Position numbers and translations under genes: made by a program. The notes below the pieces were generated by a model, which saw only the letters and a list, made by a program, of their open reading frames with translations, was not told where the DNA came from and made no database searches. 64,000 nt of DNA, taken from the NCBI GenBank assembly GCA_023333565.1, contig JAJKFH010001941.1, positions 1,072,853-1,136,852 of the forward strand, in the 5' to 3' direction. The stretch comes from Puffinus mauretanicus (lineage: Eukaryota > Chordata > Aves > Procellariiformes > Procellariidae). Below are positions 51,400-64,000 of the stretch, one piece after another. The number at the start of each line of letters is the position of its first letter. Position 1 is the stretch's first letter.

Positions 51400-51900
51400 C
51401 AAATGAAGAAGAGGAGAAAATGCGTGTACACGAGAACTAGTGAAGCTGTGGCACACCACTGGAAAGAGGAGACCCTGGCGAGGCCGTCAGCACAGCGTGC
51501 TCTGCTTGCTGTTCATCGCCCATCCACAGCACCATCGTCCTGGTGGGTGGAGGTCAGACCGCCTGGCCTGCCTGGTGTCGCATTATCCCACCGAGCTCTG
51601 CATGCTCTCACTGCACCCATGGACTTGTGGACAGGCTCACAGCACAAGACCAGCCTTGGGGAAGACATTGTGGACACCCACCGCAGGGAGACCGCGCCGC
51701 AGCTTGCAAGAGATAGAGCAAAGAGGGACAGTAAAGAAGGGGCACACAAATGGGAACACAAATGAGCAATGCTGCGCTGTCCCTCCACCAGAGAAATTCC
51801 CCATCAGTAATCATATAACTCTTACAAACCAGTGGATCAGGACAAGGACCACACTCCAGCTCAGACCACCTCTTTGGTCTTGCACACCCTGAAGTAAATG
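51400..51900. other. GC- and CpG-richer island of unknown origin
   Basis: About 500 bp much richer in G+C and CpG than its flanks, with CpGs in GGCGAGGCCGTC, CACCGAGC and ACCGCGCCGC. Four long frames overlap here, two on each strand (plus 51403-51765 and 51440-51892, minus 51513-51788 and 51608-51946). That is expected when stop codons are rare in GC-rich DNA, so none is called as a gene. It could be an old inserted repeat, a small CpG island or an eroded exon region. No promoter element was recognised. Confidence 0.4.
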
Positions 51901-54900
51901 ACAGAAAATCCATTGGCTTCAGGGACAGAGCATCATACCCTGCCAACAGGAATCACACACAGTAGTTTCTTCAGACACTAAGTTTCTGTGAAACCATAAT
52001 TTTCTTTTGCCTCGGTGTTCAGCTGCTGGAAGATTTTTCCATGTGTGTCTCAGTAACATATTTCTGAAATGCCTGATGCAAAGCCTGAGCACGGCCAGAG
52101 AGCAGCCACCCCTGGGCCCGTAAGGCCTCTTGGCTTATCCAGAGACGGGCTCAGCAGTGATGAGGCTGAAGGAAGAGAACTATCTAAACTATTAAAATCT
52201 TAAAAGTTCACTGAAATGATGTTTCATTCCCTTCCACTGAAACCAGTTGGAGTCTTCCCATTGACCACATAACAATAGGACTGGCCATTGGAGTTTGGTT
52301 TCTTAGGAGTTTTTGTTTGTTTGTTTGTTTTCATTTTGTTTGCTTTGGGTTTTTTAGTACCCATAATCTCACCAAAACCAGTGTTTATTATTTTATCAGT
52401 TCTGAATTTCGAATTTTGTCCCTCTTCTCTTATCTGTGATTCTGTAGCATTGAGCTATTTATTTTTTCCATTAAATACTCAAAACAATTGCATCAGGGCC
52501 TATGTTGCAACCCTAGCAAAAATATTTGGGGGAAAAAATTCCCATTATACCTGGACAACTTCTTCCAAAATGGAAAAAAGATTATATATTTGACCCTACA
52601 AAAGATATTAATATACCTCAAAAATAAATGGTTAGTTAAGATGTATTTTAAGGAACAGGTGCCTGAAACAGATGAACATGAGAAGAGCAAACTGCACCCG
52701 CTCATGTAATCATTATTATGATAAAATCACCAGTGGTGGGCAGTACAGTGGAAAATGTTCAAAAATTCATGTGCCATGTTGAAGAGGAAGGGAGGAGAGA
52801 AGACATGCAAATAAATATCCTGATGCAGAATATGTTTTTTCTGCCTCCAGATCCTACCAGGCAGAAAAAGGGTATGCAAGTGGAGGTGTCTACTTTTTCT
52901 GGGGAAAAAAAAAACAGCATGGGGAGGGATCATTTCACACATTTTCAAATTCTAATATTTTATGGTCCTATGTTAGCGTCTCTTTGAGTTCTCCGAGCAC
53001 TGCTTTTGTATTATGTGATTCTCTGGTTTTGTCAATATGTGCACTGAATATTATTATTTTTAAGAGTCTGATTTGACTTTGTAGTCCAGTTCAAAACTGG
53101 AGGGAATCTTTTCTGGGGGAAAAAATACGAATTATTCTCATCTTTAATTTCTACAGAACTTTTACTCCAAGGCAGGAAAATCTAAGTTTCTGTGTTCTCA
53201 TCAAATTTATCTATATTTTTAAACAGTGTCTTCACTAGTAAAGGAAGAAATTCTGTGAGGCTAGATATTATGTACATGCTGAAACAGACATCAGTAACTG
53301 TTGTAAAAGCATTTTTCTACCTCTTGGAGATCCAAAACAGAGCTATTTTTTGAAGAGTGAAAGATCTTTATAGTATGTATAGCAGCAGTAAAAGCAACGG
53401 CAGCTGATAGCACCAGCCAAAGCAGATATAGTGGATGAATGGGTAGTGTCAGTGAATGTTAAATAATAACTCACTGTAATTTACAATAAATTAGATGCAA
53501 AATAGTCTAAAACCTATATGAAGGAAAGGAAAAGATCATTTCTCAATGCATCCTTGCCATATTGAACCAGAAAATAAAACAAATGTACCTATTCTCTTAC
53601 TTCCATGCATAGACATCTAATTATGTGCATACAAACAGATACCAGTTTTAAGATACTGGGCTTATTTCAGGATATGATGTGAAGATCCTTTTCAGGCACT
53701 TAACTATCATTTCTGTTTCTCCAAGTGTTCCTACTGAACATTATTACTATTAAAACTTCTTAAGGAGTTTTTAAAAATTCCCGAGTTGATACATTTGTGA
53801 AGCATGGGATTTTAAATATCCATTTTTGAGACTTTTAATCATGCAGCTATTATCTGTATACATTTAGTCACTATGCATTAAAGAAAAAATATCTTTTCTG
53901 CATTCATTTAAATAGATATCAATGATTCAACTTGAGCTGAATCTTCAGTGCTGCATTTCCTCTGTATCTTTCATGACATTACAGATGTGTAGTCTCAATT
54001 TGTTTGTTTGCTTATTTTTAAAACTTTTTAGTAACAGAAAAGGATGTATCATAATGAGCACATGAAGTGCTGTATCTAGCATAAGCTGTAGCTTTTCACA
54101 ATTTGAGTACAATGTTCCCTAGGGCATTCCTTGGTAAAATACATTAGTATTAATACCAAAACCTTTAGACAGGAAGGCCTAAATTGATCCCTTTTTCCTC
54201 TTATGCTTACCATAAGAACCTGATTCATTTCCAAAAGGCTTACCCCTAGCTACTTTTACATTTTTCTAAAGCTATTGTTATTGTCCATATCACTCATTTG
54301 TCCTAACACAGATGATGTTCTGAAGGCTATAGTTTAAACATCACTCAATACAAACAGATGGTCTTCATCCCTGATCTGACCTCAAGTAAGCACAGTCTTG
54401 GTGGCCGTGTCTATATCAGACAACCTCAGATGACAAGAAGACATGCACAAAGATGACCCTTTGTGCATGTTGCTGGCTCTTGTTTTTCTGCTGTGGTACA
54501 ATTTCAGCTGACAGCTGTATGTAGACTGTTGACAGGACCAGTGAGAGAAATTACTGAGGTGGGTCTCAACTGGAAAGAGATGTAATGACAAAGACAAGCT
54601 TTCCCATAAAAACTCTTCGGAAGCCCATCCAGGGAGGACTTCAGCTGCTTTAGAGAATTTCTGGATAATATAAGAAGACCCCACAGAATAAGAAGGTCAG
54701 CATGCCCTTGCTAACAAAAGAGCAGCCAGGGGAATAACTAACACTGCTCCCATTGCCTGTCCCGGCCCAAAACAGATTGTGCATGGACTAGGATTGTGAA
54801 TTCAGTTATCTGAGTTGCCCATAGTCTTTGACATAAGAGGTTTGAAACTGGCAGTATTGCTAAAATGGAGTGTATCTCCCTACCTGTGGCAGATCCTGGG

Positions 54901-57900
54901 CCCATGCCAAGTCGCTAGCCTCGGCCGGCAGGGGTTGGAGGTTTTGTGGTGCTACAACAGCTGTGCAATGATGTATTAAAAAAATTTGGAAATTGGAGAA
55001 ATATAAAAGCCTTCAAGACTTATGGGGACTGATTAAGGGACAGGCTTCTGCACTCTGGAAATAGCTCCAGATGACTTAAAAATTAACTGGGAAATCCCAA
55101 AAGTTGTAGAGAATTTGTAATACATGAGAAAATTGATGGCTAGTGCAGCATGATATGCACTTTTACAGATGCCTTTAGTATTACCCTCATACAGCAAAAT
55201 CATAAGGGCAACGAAACACTGTTTTCATCGCTGTTGATCCTTTCAGTGATCCCAAAACATAGACATTCTTGGAAACATACGGTTATTGTGCTTATTCCTA
55301 CAAGCTGAGATTGTGTTGCTCTGAGCTGCCACATGGGCTGGATAGGAAGCAAAGTCAACACCTGGAGAGAACAGTAAAAGAATCATAACCCAGAGGTTGT
55401 TCTGTCTTTCCATTTTAGTTGACGGTGTAGTAAGAGGGATAAATGGTGAAACGCTGTAGGTTGTAGCCAGGAGCTAAGGCCACACAGGCTGGAACAGTGG
55501 GGTCGTACGGAGCAGTTGAGAAATGAAAGTATCCCTTGGAGAGGTAATTTTAAGCACTGATCTTACATAATAGATGGAAAGAGAGTAGTCATATAAGAGA
55601 AGAATCTAGCCCCAAATCAAAAAATATGTACTTTTTTTTGGTCTTAAATGCATTTTTATGTTTTAGGTATAGCAATCAAGACCAGATCAGAGTAATTTGG
55701 AGATGATGCTAGTTACCCCCTTTGAAAGGAGCAAAATGTTGTTTTAAGGGGTGTAAGGAAGACTTAGTCAGATCTGAGAGAGTTTGTCTCTCCTAACATA
55801 GAGGCCCAAACCCTGGAGGGCTACAGCACAAATTAAAACAGAGATGACCTCACGTACTCTTTGTGAACGCTTCACGCTTTCCTGCTAGCTGCATGTCCTA
55901 CAAGATGCCTTGCCATCAGCGCCTTGTTCATTCCATTCATTTAGACTTTCACAAATTCCAGTTCAGTCGATTGAATTCAGAGGTGTCCATGTAAAGGGGT
56001 ATAAACTCTAAAGGCTTAGATATAAGCGTAGATTAGCTACGGGCAACAATTCTGAGAACTAAAAAAGGGAGCACTGCATCACCGGATGAGCTCTGAATGG
56101 AACAAAAGGATTAGCTTAAACACACGCTCAAAATAGAAAATAATTTTAGCAATGTTGTTCGACTAGGAGGCTTTTTTTTTCTTAGAACTGATCTGCAAAG
56201 GGAAAACTACAGCAAAGCAACTTCTCTTCCATTGAACTCTCAGGGCTTAATTCTCTTTCAGTACAAATTCTACAAACTAATTTAAGTATCTCAAACAATG
56301 AACTGGATGATTCGATACAATCATGTTATCACGAGCATTGTGAATGTTGCCTTTTTTGTTGGAGAGCTTGCCAATTTACCTGACATTCGCATGCTGCCTA
56401 GTGGCCTGGCTGGCCTCTCAAGCAACAACTAAGTCTTTGGGCAAAGTTCAGAATTTGGAAGAGTGAAAGCATAGTTTAACTGTGTGTGTACTTTTCCTTT
56501 TTAGAAGGCATGTTGCAACCAAGAGTGTAAAGGTTACATCCACTCCCTCCTCTTTTGTCAATAATGATTTGGGCAAGAAGACAGTTGTGTTTGTGGGGCA
56601 AATTGTATTCTGATGTGATACAGCAGCAGTTCAGAGCCCAGGATCAAAAAGGCTGCCCACTGGGAGACTGGACTGACCATATTTCTCCTATAGCATGCTG
56701 CTTCATGGTACTTCTGCTTCAGAAAAAATCCCAGGCACATGCAACTAGGCAGGGCTTACTGGAGCTACGGTATTTATCCAAAGGAGTTACAGGACACCAA
56801 TCACTGGCTGCCAAAAGTATGTACTGAACTCAACACCTCCTCGTAGTTCCTATAACAGAAGGAGGTTAGGGAGTAAGATTTAATATATGAACAAAGGTCT
56901 CTGTCTCTCTTACACCCATTTTACCCTATTGTCTCTTTCCAGGAGATGGGCACATGTTCACAGCCTTATCGCTAGCTTCATTTAAACTACTTATAAAGTC
57001 ATCTTCCCTTTCCGGACTTTGAATAGCTGCCCAAATATGACTAAAAACTCTTTAATCAAGCCCACTAAATTCCACCAGAGTATACCTAGAAGCAGATGTG
57101 CGTGTTTGTTATCAGCACTTTTTCTGAACCCCTATGCTACTCAAGTATCTGGCAGTTCAGTTAGCCTTTAGAAACAGGAGAGCACTACTTATTTTCAGCA
57201 CCACAGTACAACTTTTTGATAGCTTTTAGGATGAGAGCAGCTTTTAATGGACTAATGGGGGAACCCAATTGTCCTGCAAAAGCCCAGAGTGTGTAGGACC
57301 AATGTTAAATTATTAGAGACTAGACTTCACAGTTCCTGAACGCTGATCAGTTTTTAAAAAATCTCACGATTTGGCATTTCATTGCAGTCTTTGTTTGCAA
57401 TTGTCTCTTAACTTAGTTCAGTTCAAAAGGATGTTTGAAAAGTGACACAGTAGGACCCATTCAAATATTTTAGTTCAGAGAACTCTCTGAACTAGGGAAG
57501 TAAATTCATCCTTTCCATTTTTCCAAGTAAAACTCAGTCCACCATTACTTCTGGTCTAGATACAGTTTCCTCATTTGCTTTTATTCTTTCTAACAGCACG
57601 GAAGTTTTTAAAGCTGAGCCATTTATAGCCATAATCCATTGAATTACTTTCTGGTGAAGTGGTTGAGAAAATCTTCCTTTGGAAGAACTAGTGACAGTGT
57701 GTACGTATTCCAAATCATAATGCATGCACCAATAAGTTTCTGGGTTTAAAAATGCCTTCCTTTACTTGTATGTAGCACAAATGAAGTCAGTGGGGTTTCA
57801 AATTAAATAAAACTTGGCATTTCTTCTCAAAAAGCCATATTTTGTTTTGCTAGATCTGCATAACTCAAAATTGCCTAAGTGAAAGTTTCTTGCACATAAG

Positions 57901-60900
57901 AGAGATGAATTTAGCTCAAGAAAGAAATTCTGTCTTAATTCAAATCCCTAAGGCAAACAGGTGTTAGTCTGTGCAGAATTTGGCCCTCTGGGTCCTTTTA
58001 TTCTACCCCTACACTTATGTTCTCTCAGAAACAATTGGGCAATTTCACCATCCACTCAAAGATAAAATATGATCTGTCACTCTGAGACCAAGGCATGGAT
58101 TTCCCAGCTCTGCACAATGCCAGTCCTGATAAATGAAAGAAACATAACAAATGCAATGCCAAAAAGACACTTGAGAGCCATATTCTCTTATTTAATTTTT
58201 TCAGTTTTGCCTAAGATACAAAAAAAACCATGGAAGTATTGCAAATTTATTCTTTTTTAATCACTGTTCAAGTATGCCCAGAAAAAAGCAATAAGGATTA
58301 AACATCCTATGCCTTTTATCATCCTGAGGTTGCTATTTTTTGATCACTGAGGTCTCAAGCAAGAGCCACTAAAGTTTGTAATTACATCATCTATTCTAGA
58401 AGTTCCAAATAAACGTTTTTATTTGCATTTACCTTAATATGATGAGTTAAGAGTAATTTCAAGCTAGGTAAGTAATAACAATACATGCCTTACTCAAGTA
58501 TATGGAATATAAGTTAAGTGGTAGTACACAGGTACCCCAACTCTCCAGCACACCTACTAGAGTATTTAAAGTATAATAGCTTGGGACAATTTGAAATTAT
58601 TAGCTTTCTTTTGAAAGAACCAAGCAGAGATCTTAGTTCCAGACCACACAAGTCTGGAGATGCGTAAGTGTCTTCTGGTGGACAACAGTAACCAAGCAGG
58701 CTCTCTGGCTGTCTCTGTGAAAAGATTGTAAGGAGCAGATGCTCAAACTCAAGGCTCCTCAGGGAGTTTGTTACAGCCACCAGTTATTATATTTGAAGAA
58801 GTGGGCAAAAAATAAATCACATTTCTTTTCTGTCCTCTATTTCAAGATGAAAGCAAAAAGATATATTGCCTAAATGAATAGCCAAAACCCTGCAAAACAG
58901 CAACAACAAAAGCCATTTACCCCCTTTTCATTGCTACATCATTAATGCACCATGTAGATATGAAGGAAGAGAAGGTATTCCTTGGGGAATATTTCATTTT
59001 CATTGTGAATTCAAGGGAATACACTCGAAGTGTGTTCCTGAAATGCAGAGGAATGGGGTGGGATCCAAAGACTTGACTCTCTTACTGCCAGTGGCCAGCA
59101 GAAGACAGTGTTGCCATGTTAATAAATCATGCTTAATTCCAACTCCTGAATAACAGTGAGCTCTGCTAACTGCCTAGCTATCCTCTGATGGTCAATAAAG
59201 CATATAACAATATTTTTAAGTCTTTGGAAAGGGCTGAAGCATAAACAGCATTAAGGTGGGCTTTCTGTTGAGCTGTGCTACTTTACTTCTCCTACTGCAG
59301 ATCTGAGTGAATTACTTCAGTCTTTTGACACTTTGCAGAAATTTTGAAGAATTATTTTGCAAACCTGGCTTCTGTGGGTGCTCTCGTGTACCTGACATCA
59401 TAAGGTAGCACCATCCAAAAGGAAGGATTTCAAAGATATTTTCAGACTTAATTTTTTGGAAGAGACTGCTTTATAGAGAATTTCATCAGTTTGAACACAT
59501 GTACAGGGATGATACCCACACACATAGCCTATGTACAGAGAGTAAGAGAGGCAAACACATAGGCACTTTCTTCTAGAGATGGCTCTGTACTAGCTGTATT
59601 GTTCACGATGTGCCAAGTTCAGAAGATAGTCCAATGGCGATACCAGTCATTGGTTAGGAAACCAGGCATACCAAAGACAAAAAAGCCGTTCCCTGGTCTT
59701 CTAAGAGCTTTCAGGAGAAGGATCTACCTGCTCTCCGCCTTTGGGCTTCATAATCCACAACCCTTCATGTACTAAGACTAGGATTTGGCCCAATGTCTTC
59801 ATAATTTTTATGAGTCCAGTATTTTCCCATTTATTGATCTATGCATGAGAAAGACCATAAAGAAGAGTTAACACATCACCTTTTTCTCAGCTGTTCCTCT
59901 CTCTCATTCCCCTCTATTGGTGCTATAATACTGAGACTATATCTAGAGTGTAGGAGAGATGAATGAAAAAAGTCAGTGGGCAACTCTGAAATGTTTATTT
60001 TACACATGTTGTTTTATCTTGTTTGGGAGGCTTTTCTGTTTAAAACAGAAGGGAAAAGGAGAGAAATATTATGAAGCTGAGACAAGATTGGAAAATAGGT
60101 ATCTGGGGCAGTGAATTATGTTTAAATATGCCTAGAGTCAGCAGTTATCCTAATTTATGTAAACACCTTGCAGATTCTGGCCACAAAGCCAGTAGTTGTG
60201 TGTGCAGGCCAAGACGGAGGGAAGAGATGGTAGGACAATCTACTTAAGCCTCTTCTAAACTAAGAGGTAGGAGTGGCTGTCCCCCATACGTAAGAGGTCT
60301 GAGCATAGCTCTCTGTGCTGCTCCTATGCTCTTACCAAAGAGCTGAAAAACAGAAACTGCTAGCAGAACGGCAATGGCTGGCTTAGAGTAGTACCAGAGC
60401 AAGGAGAAGGGAAATGGTGAGTAGCCAGTGCAGGGCAAGAGCAGCTCTGACTGAAAGATCACTGGCAGCTTCAACTGGGCCAAGAGAAGACTCTGCATCT
60501 GGCACCTGTCCATCCCAAACTGAAAATGAAGTCCTAGCAGAGAAGGTGGGAAGCCATCAGGTGACCTACCAGCAGTGTCAGTAAAAAAGCAGAGGAACAG
60601 TGTCAACAACTGGACTTCAGGAAAAAAGTAGTTTGGCACTGCATGTTACCCTGCCAATCTACCCTCCTGATTATTTTCTTTTTTCTTTGATAAATTGTTG
60701 TTTGTTAAGTCAATTGAATCATGCATGTCAAGGGAAAACTAACTCACTGAACAACAGAAAGTTTAATTTCACTTTCTCAGGGTTTTTTTTTGTTGATGGT
60801 GGGATGGGGTCAGAGGCTTAAGCTGGTATTTCTTTAGTATTTCCTCAAATATAAACCCAGTCCTTACTGTGGCCAATCAAGTCTTCTCAGCAGGGTTATA

Positions 60901-63690
60901 ACTAAATGAAGAAAAGCTGCAAGGAAGACAAAGTAGCCTACACACTTTTCCTCCTTTTTGTCCCCAGTGCAAAGCAGAATACAGTCACATCCCTCCTCAT
61001 CCTTCTCTGAAGTCCAGCTCAGAATACCAGATAAACTCCACCACGTTTCACAGTTTGGTAGAGAACGATCATAAAATCAAAAATATGTTTAGAGAATAAG
61101 ACCTGTCAAGGGAAATGCTATCATCTATCCTCCAGAAAGAGTCGTCTTTCCTGTGATTGAGCATGTCTGTAATAAGAGACCAGCTGCAGAAGAGGGACAC
61201 TGGTGCAGCTATTCTTAGAGATCAGCCAACAGGATGAACAGGCTTGTATGTCATTCCACATGGCTCAGGAGGAGTTTGGATGCTGAGCTTATCAGTTCTG
61301 ACAGAGACTCTATGATCTGTGTCAATGTGAGGAGCATGCTGCTTGTATCTGAAGGCAAAGCAAAAGGAAAATGCAATGATAGTTAACTGCTGTTCACAGC
61401 TGAGCTGAAGTCATAGACAGTAAGCTTTACCTTCAACCAGAAGAATACAGTTATGGTAGGAAACAGCGAAGCTAGTGTCTACAGAAAGCTATTTAAATTC
61501 CAGGACACATTGCTTTCTTAGCTATGGTACTTTGTGTTTTATGGAAAAGTGGGCAATAAACAAATCAGAGACGGCGCTTAAAATACATGGTTGTTGTTAT
61601 TATGGCTATCCCAAGACTAACCTTGAGAGTCCTCTGTTGCCTTGTATTAAAGCGACGATGTAATCCCTAGCAGAAGCAGTTACAGAGCCTTTGGCTAAGT
61701 TAGTGAGCAGTCAGTATTTCTGGATGACTACTTGCTACCTAATAAAAATGTCAGCATACTGGATATTTATTTGCTGAGCAAATCACTATCATAAAGGGTT
61801 ACTCGATCCAGTTACAAGTTAACAGTTCTAGCACAGAATGAAAATAAATATCACTGTTGACACTCAGGTGATTGTAGTTACATTGCAACTACTCAGGTTT
61901 TATATTTGCTAGAAAAGCATTAATATTTCATCTTCCTTTGTCCTGAATCACCAGTGACAGGCAATTTGGGAAAAGGATTCACACTTAGGGGACAAAAAGT
62001 GACAACTCTTGATGGCCAACATGATCCATGAATCTTGCAAACTCTACAGTGAAAAAAAACTTCTGTCTTGCAGTAGCTGTAATTTTCAAATCAATAGTAA
62101 GATGGAAAGGGAGGAGATTTGTATTATATATATCTATAATATTTCTATATTAAGCTGAGCAATGCTGCATTGAACAGTGGGGCATTGTCCATTAAAAGCA
62201 AATTGGAGAACATGGTGGGCAACCATGAGTAAGGCTATGTAGAAACTGCTAATGTTTGGCCATGCATTTCATGTAACAGTTACACAGGCTGTTGAGCAAT
62301 GCTGAAACTGCTTCAAGTACTCCATTGATTATTTAAAATTAAGATTTTGGTTTTTAAATGAAGACAATTAGGGCTTTCTTCATAGATACTGACTTGCTAA
62401 ACTCATCTGTGCTAACTGCTGTGAGGAGCAGTATTGTCCTCTACACTGAGTCTCCATCATGCCTCAGGCTTCATTTACAATTTTTTTACATGCCGACTGG
62501 CTTATTCGTTATGGTCTCTTCCACTTTTGCCTTGTAGATAATTGCCCAAGTTGCATTATGCACAATCCTTTCTTGGTACCTTAGTGAGTGATACTTCACT
62601 CTCTCACTTGGTGCTGAGTGATACTACACTCTCTGAATCAAATACATCCTCTCTGGACTTTGCCATGCCCAAGTCCTCAAGATCAGAATACATCGTGCTC
62701 CACAGCTGAGGCCTTTTCCTTGGGTGGATTGTCTGGACTCAACACAGATGATTTTGCCCTCTGTTCATTGACTCAAATGCCTACGGATATAACCAGCTCA
62801 TTGGTTAAATAACTTCCTACATCACAGTGTACGTGGCTCAAACCACTTCAAGGGAGGAGAGGAGTACTTATTTGAATAATTTGGCACAGTGATGGAAATA
62901 TCACAGGATTTGTTATGAATGATATCAAGTGTTTTCCAGTTGGCAACACAGTTGATAGCACAGTTGAGTTTTGTAATACTTTATAGTTCTTTTGTAAAGA
63001 GTTTTAACAGACTTAATCTGACTAAAAAACAGCCAACTCAAAATGGTCTGGATCCTATAACATTTTCTCAGTAGCTGTCAGTATCTGGCCAATGCTTGGA
63101 CATCTAACTCTATATCACAAAAACAGGGAAGCTTCCAGAGAGTCAGATCTGTTTTACAGCAGGTTTAAGAGATGAAGAGCATTTCTTCTCCGGCTGCACA
63201 GATGATAACTCCACAAGATAAAGGAAGACCCTCAAGCAGCTATTACAGCTCCAGTTCAGTAGCTGAATTCTTAATCACATCACTCATCCACTTCTGATCC
63301 CAGACATGGTACTACCCTGCAATAAATGTAGTCTGCCATTTTATTTATTATAAATTCTGCAGGCTTAACAGAAAATAAAAGGTTTCTTCTCAGACAGCTA
63401 CATCTGCTCTGTGTTTTATCTTCATTCGCCACTCTCTTTAGAGACACAGTAAACAGAAAAGCAGTATTTACTGACAGAAGTTGAATATTACTTTGCTGAT
63501 ATCCATGGCCCCATGTTAATCTATCATAGTTAAAAATCTGTCCCTTTTTCACCAATTCCAGTCTTTACAGGTGAAGGCCAACCATAATAATTTCAGTGAC
63601 TTTGCAGACCACAATTTGGCTTAATGTATCTGATTATCAGTTATTAACTTCTGCATAAACTCTTTTCTGATGCATTATATTGCACTAGAG
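51901..63690. other. Unique AT-rich non-coding DNA
   Basis: No gene is supported. A (TTTG)n run lies at about 52312-52331. The 131-codon minus-strand frame at 60244-60639 has no recognised domain. An exon-like segment at 61431-61478 (minus) is described as a finding. A TATATATATCTATAATAT patch sits near 62125. Otherwise the sequence shows no structure I can name. Confidence 0.65.
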
Positions 63691-64000
63691 ATCACAGAAT
63701 CATAGAATTGTTAAGGTTGGAAAAAACCTCTAAGATCATCCAGTCCAACCATCAACCCAACACCACCATGCCCACTAAACCATGTCCCTAAGCACCACAT
63801 CTACACATCTTTTAAATACTTCCAGGGATGGTGACTCAACTACTTCCCTGGGAAGTCTGTTCCAAGGCCTGACCACTCTTTCAGTAAAGAAATTTCTCCT
63901 AATGTCCAGTCTAAACCTCCCTTGGCGCAACTTGAGGCCATTTCCTCTCATCCTATCGCTTGTTACTTGGGAGAAGAGACCAACACCCACCTCGCTACAA
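63691..64000 (-). mobile_element. CR1 LINE 3' end, continues past the window
   Basis: The plus strand starts ATCACAGAATCATAGAATTG, then TTAAGGTTGGAAAAAACCTC and GATCATCCAGTCCAACC, the reversed CR1 3' terminus. The minus-strand frame 63990-63775 is the intact C-terminus of ORF2 and includes [20 protein letters not shown] and [16 protein letters not shown], without stops, so this is the best-preserved CR1 here and the youngest looking. The 5' end lies beyond 64000, so its full length is unknown. Confidence 0.96.

Noticed and set aside
51403..51946. Four frames of 91-150 codons on both strands
   Set aside because: Both strands and several frames are open together, as expected from low stop density in a GC-rich segment. 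None shows a domain.
54200..54246. Two donor-like GTAAGC sites on the minus strand
   Set aside because: No pyrimidine-rich acceptor lies at a usable distance, so no exon can be drawn.
60244..60639. Minus-strand frame of 131 codons with hydrophobic stretches
   Set aside because: No recognised family, no splice or promoter context, and within chance length for 64 kb.
1..64000. Bacterial or phage features: operons, CRISPR, tRNA or rRNA genes, insertion sequences
   Set aside because: No clover-leaf tRNA, rRNA, spaced direct-repeat array or dense coding was seen. CR1 elements show that the DNA is from a vertebrate.

Overview
The window looks like gene-poor nuclear DNA from a bird. The evidence is five copies or fragments of the LINE CR1. 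In four of them the ancient CR1 3' end can be read as the motif ATCATAGAATCATAGAAT followed by AAGGTTGGAAAAGACC, which is typical of avian and other sauropsid CR1 elements. There are no Alu-like, B1 or L1 repeats. Base composition is AT-rich and intron- or intergenic-like, and the longest uninterrupted reading frame is only 166 codons. There are no operons, Shine-Dalgarno sites, tRNA or rRNA genes, or CRISPR arrays. No known protein-coding gene could be recognised.

Layout. 1-5631 is unique AT-rich DNA with small repeats. 5632-5893 is a 5'-truncated CR1 (minus). 9730-10640 is a GC-richer block resembling an avian retroviral LTR or other old repeat. 10641-20523 is unique DNA with one credible short exon-like segment on the minus strand at 19596-19642. 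20524-20872 is a second CR1 (minus), directly next to 20879-22260, a minus-strand stretch that reads like a decayed protein-coding sequence of unknown family. 24665-24780 is a compound pentanucleotide satellite, (AGGGA)11 followed by (AGGCG)9. 31335-32430 is an old plus-strand CR1 reverse-transcriptase fragment. 38472-39235 is a minus-strand CR1 in which endonuclease-domain sequence is joined to the 3' tail without the reverse transcriptase between them. 46904-46990 holds a tandem duplication running into a perfect 13-bp hairpin. 49250-49870 and 51400-51900 are further GC-rich blocks. 63691-64000 is a fourth minus-strand CR1 that runs off the window.

Nothing here forms a multi-gene system. 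The window is best read as intergenic or large-intron DNA, possibly crossed by a minus-strand gene. That inference rests only on short exon-like segments with splice sites at 25751-25801 and 19596-19642, whose phases are compatible. The most useful follow-ups are the exon candidates, the unidentified pseudogene-like stretch, the rearranged CR1 and the pentanucleotide array.
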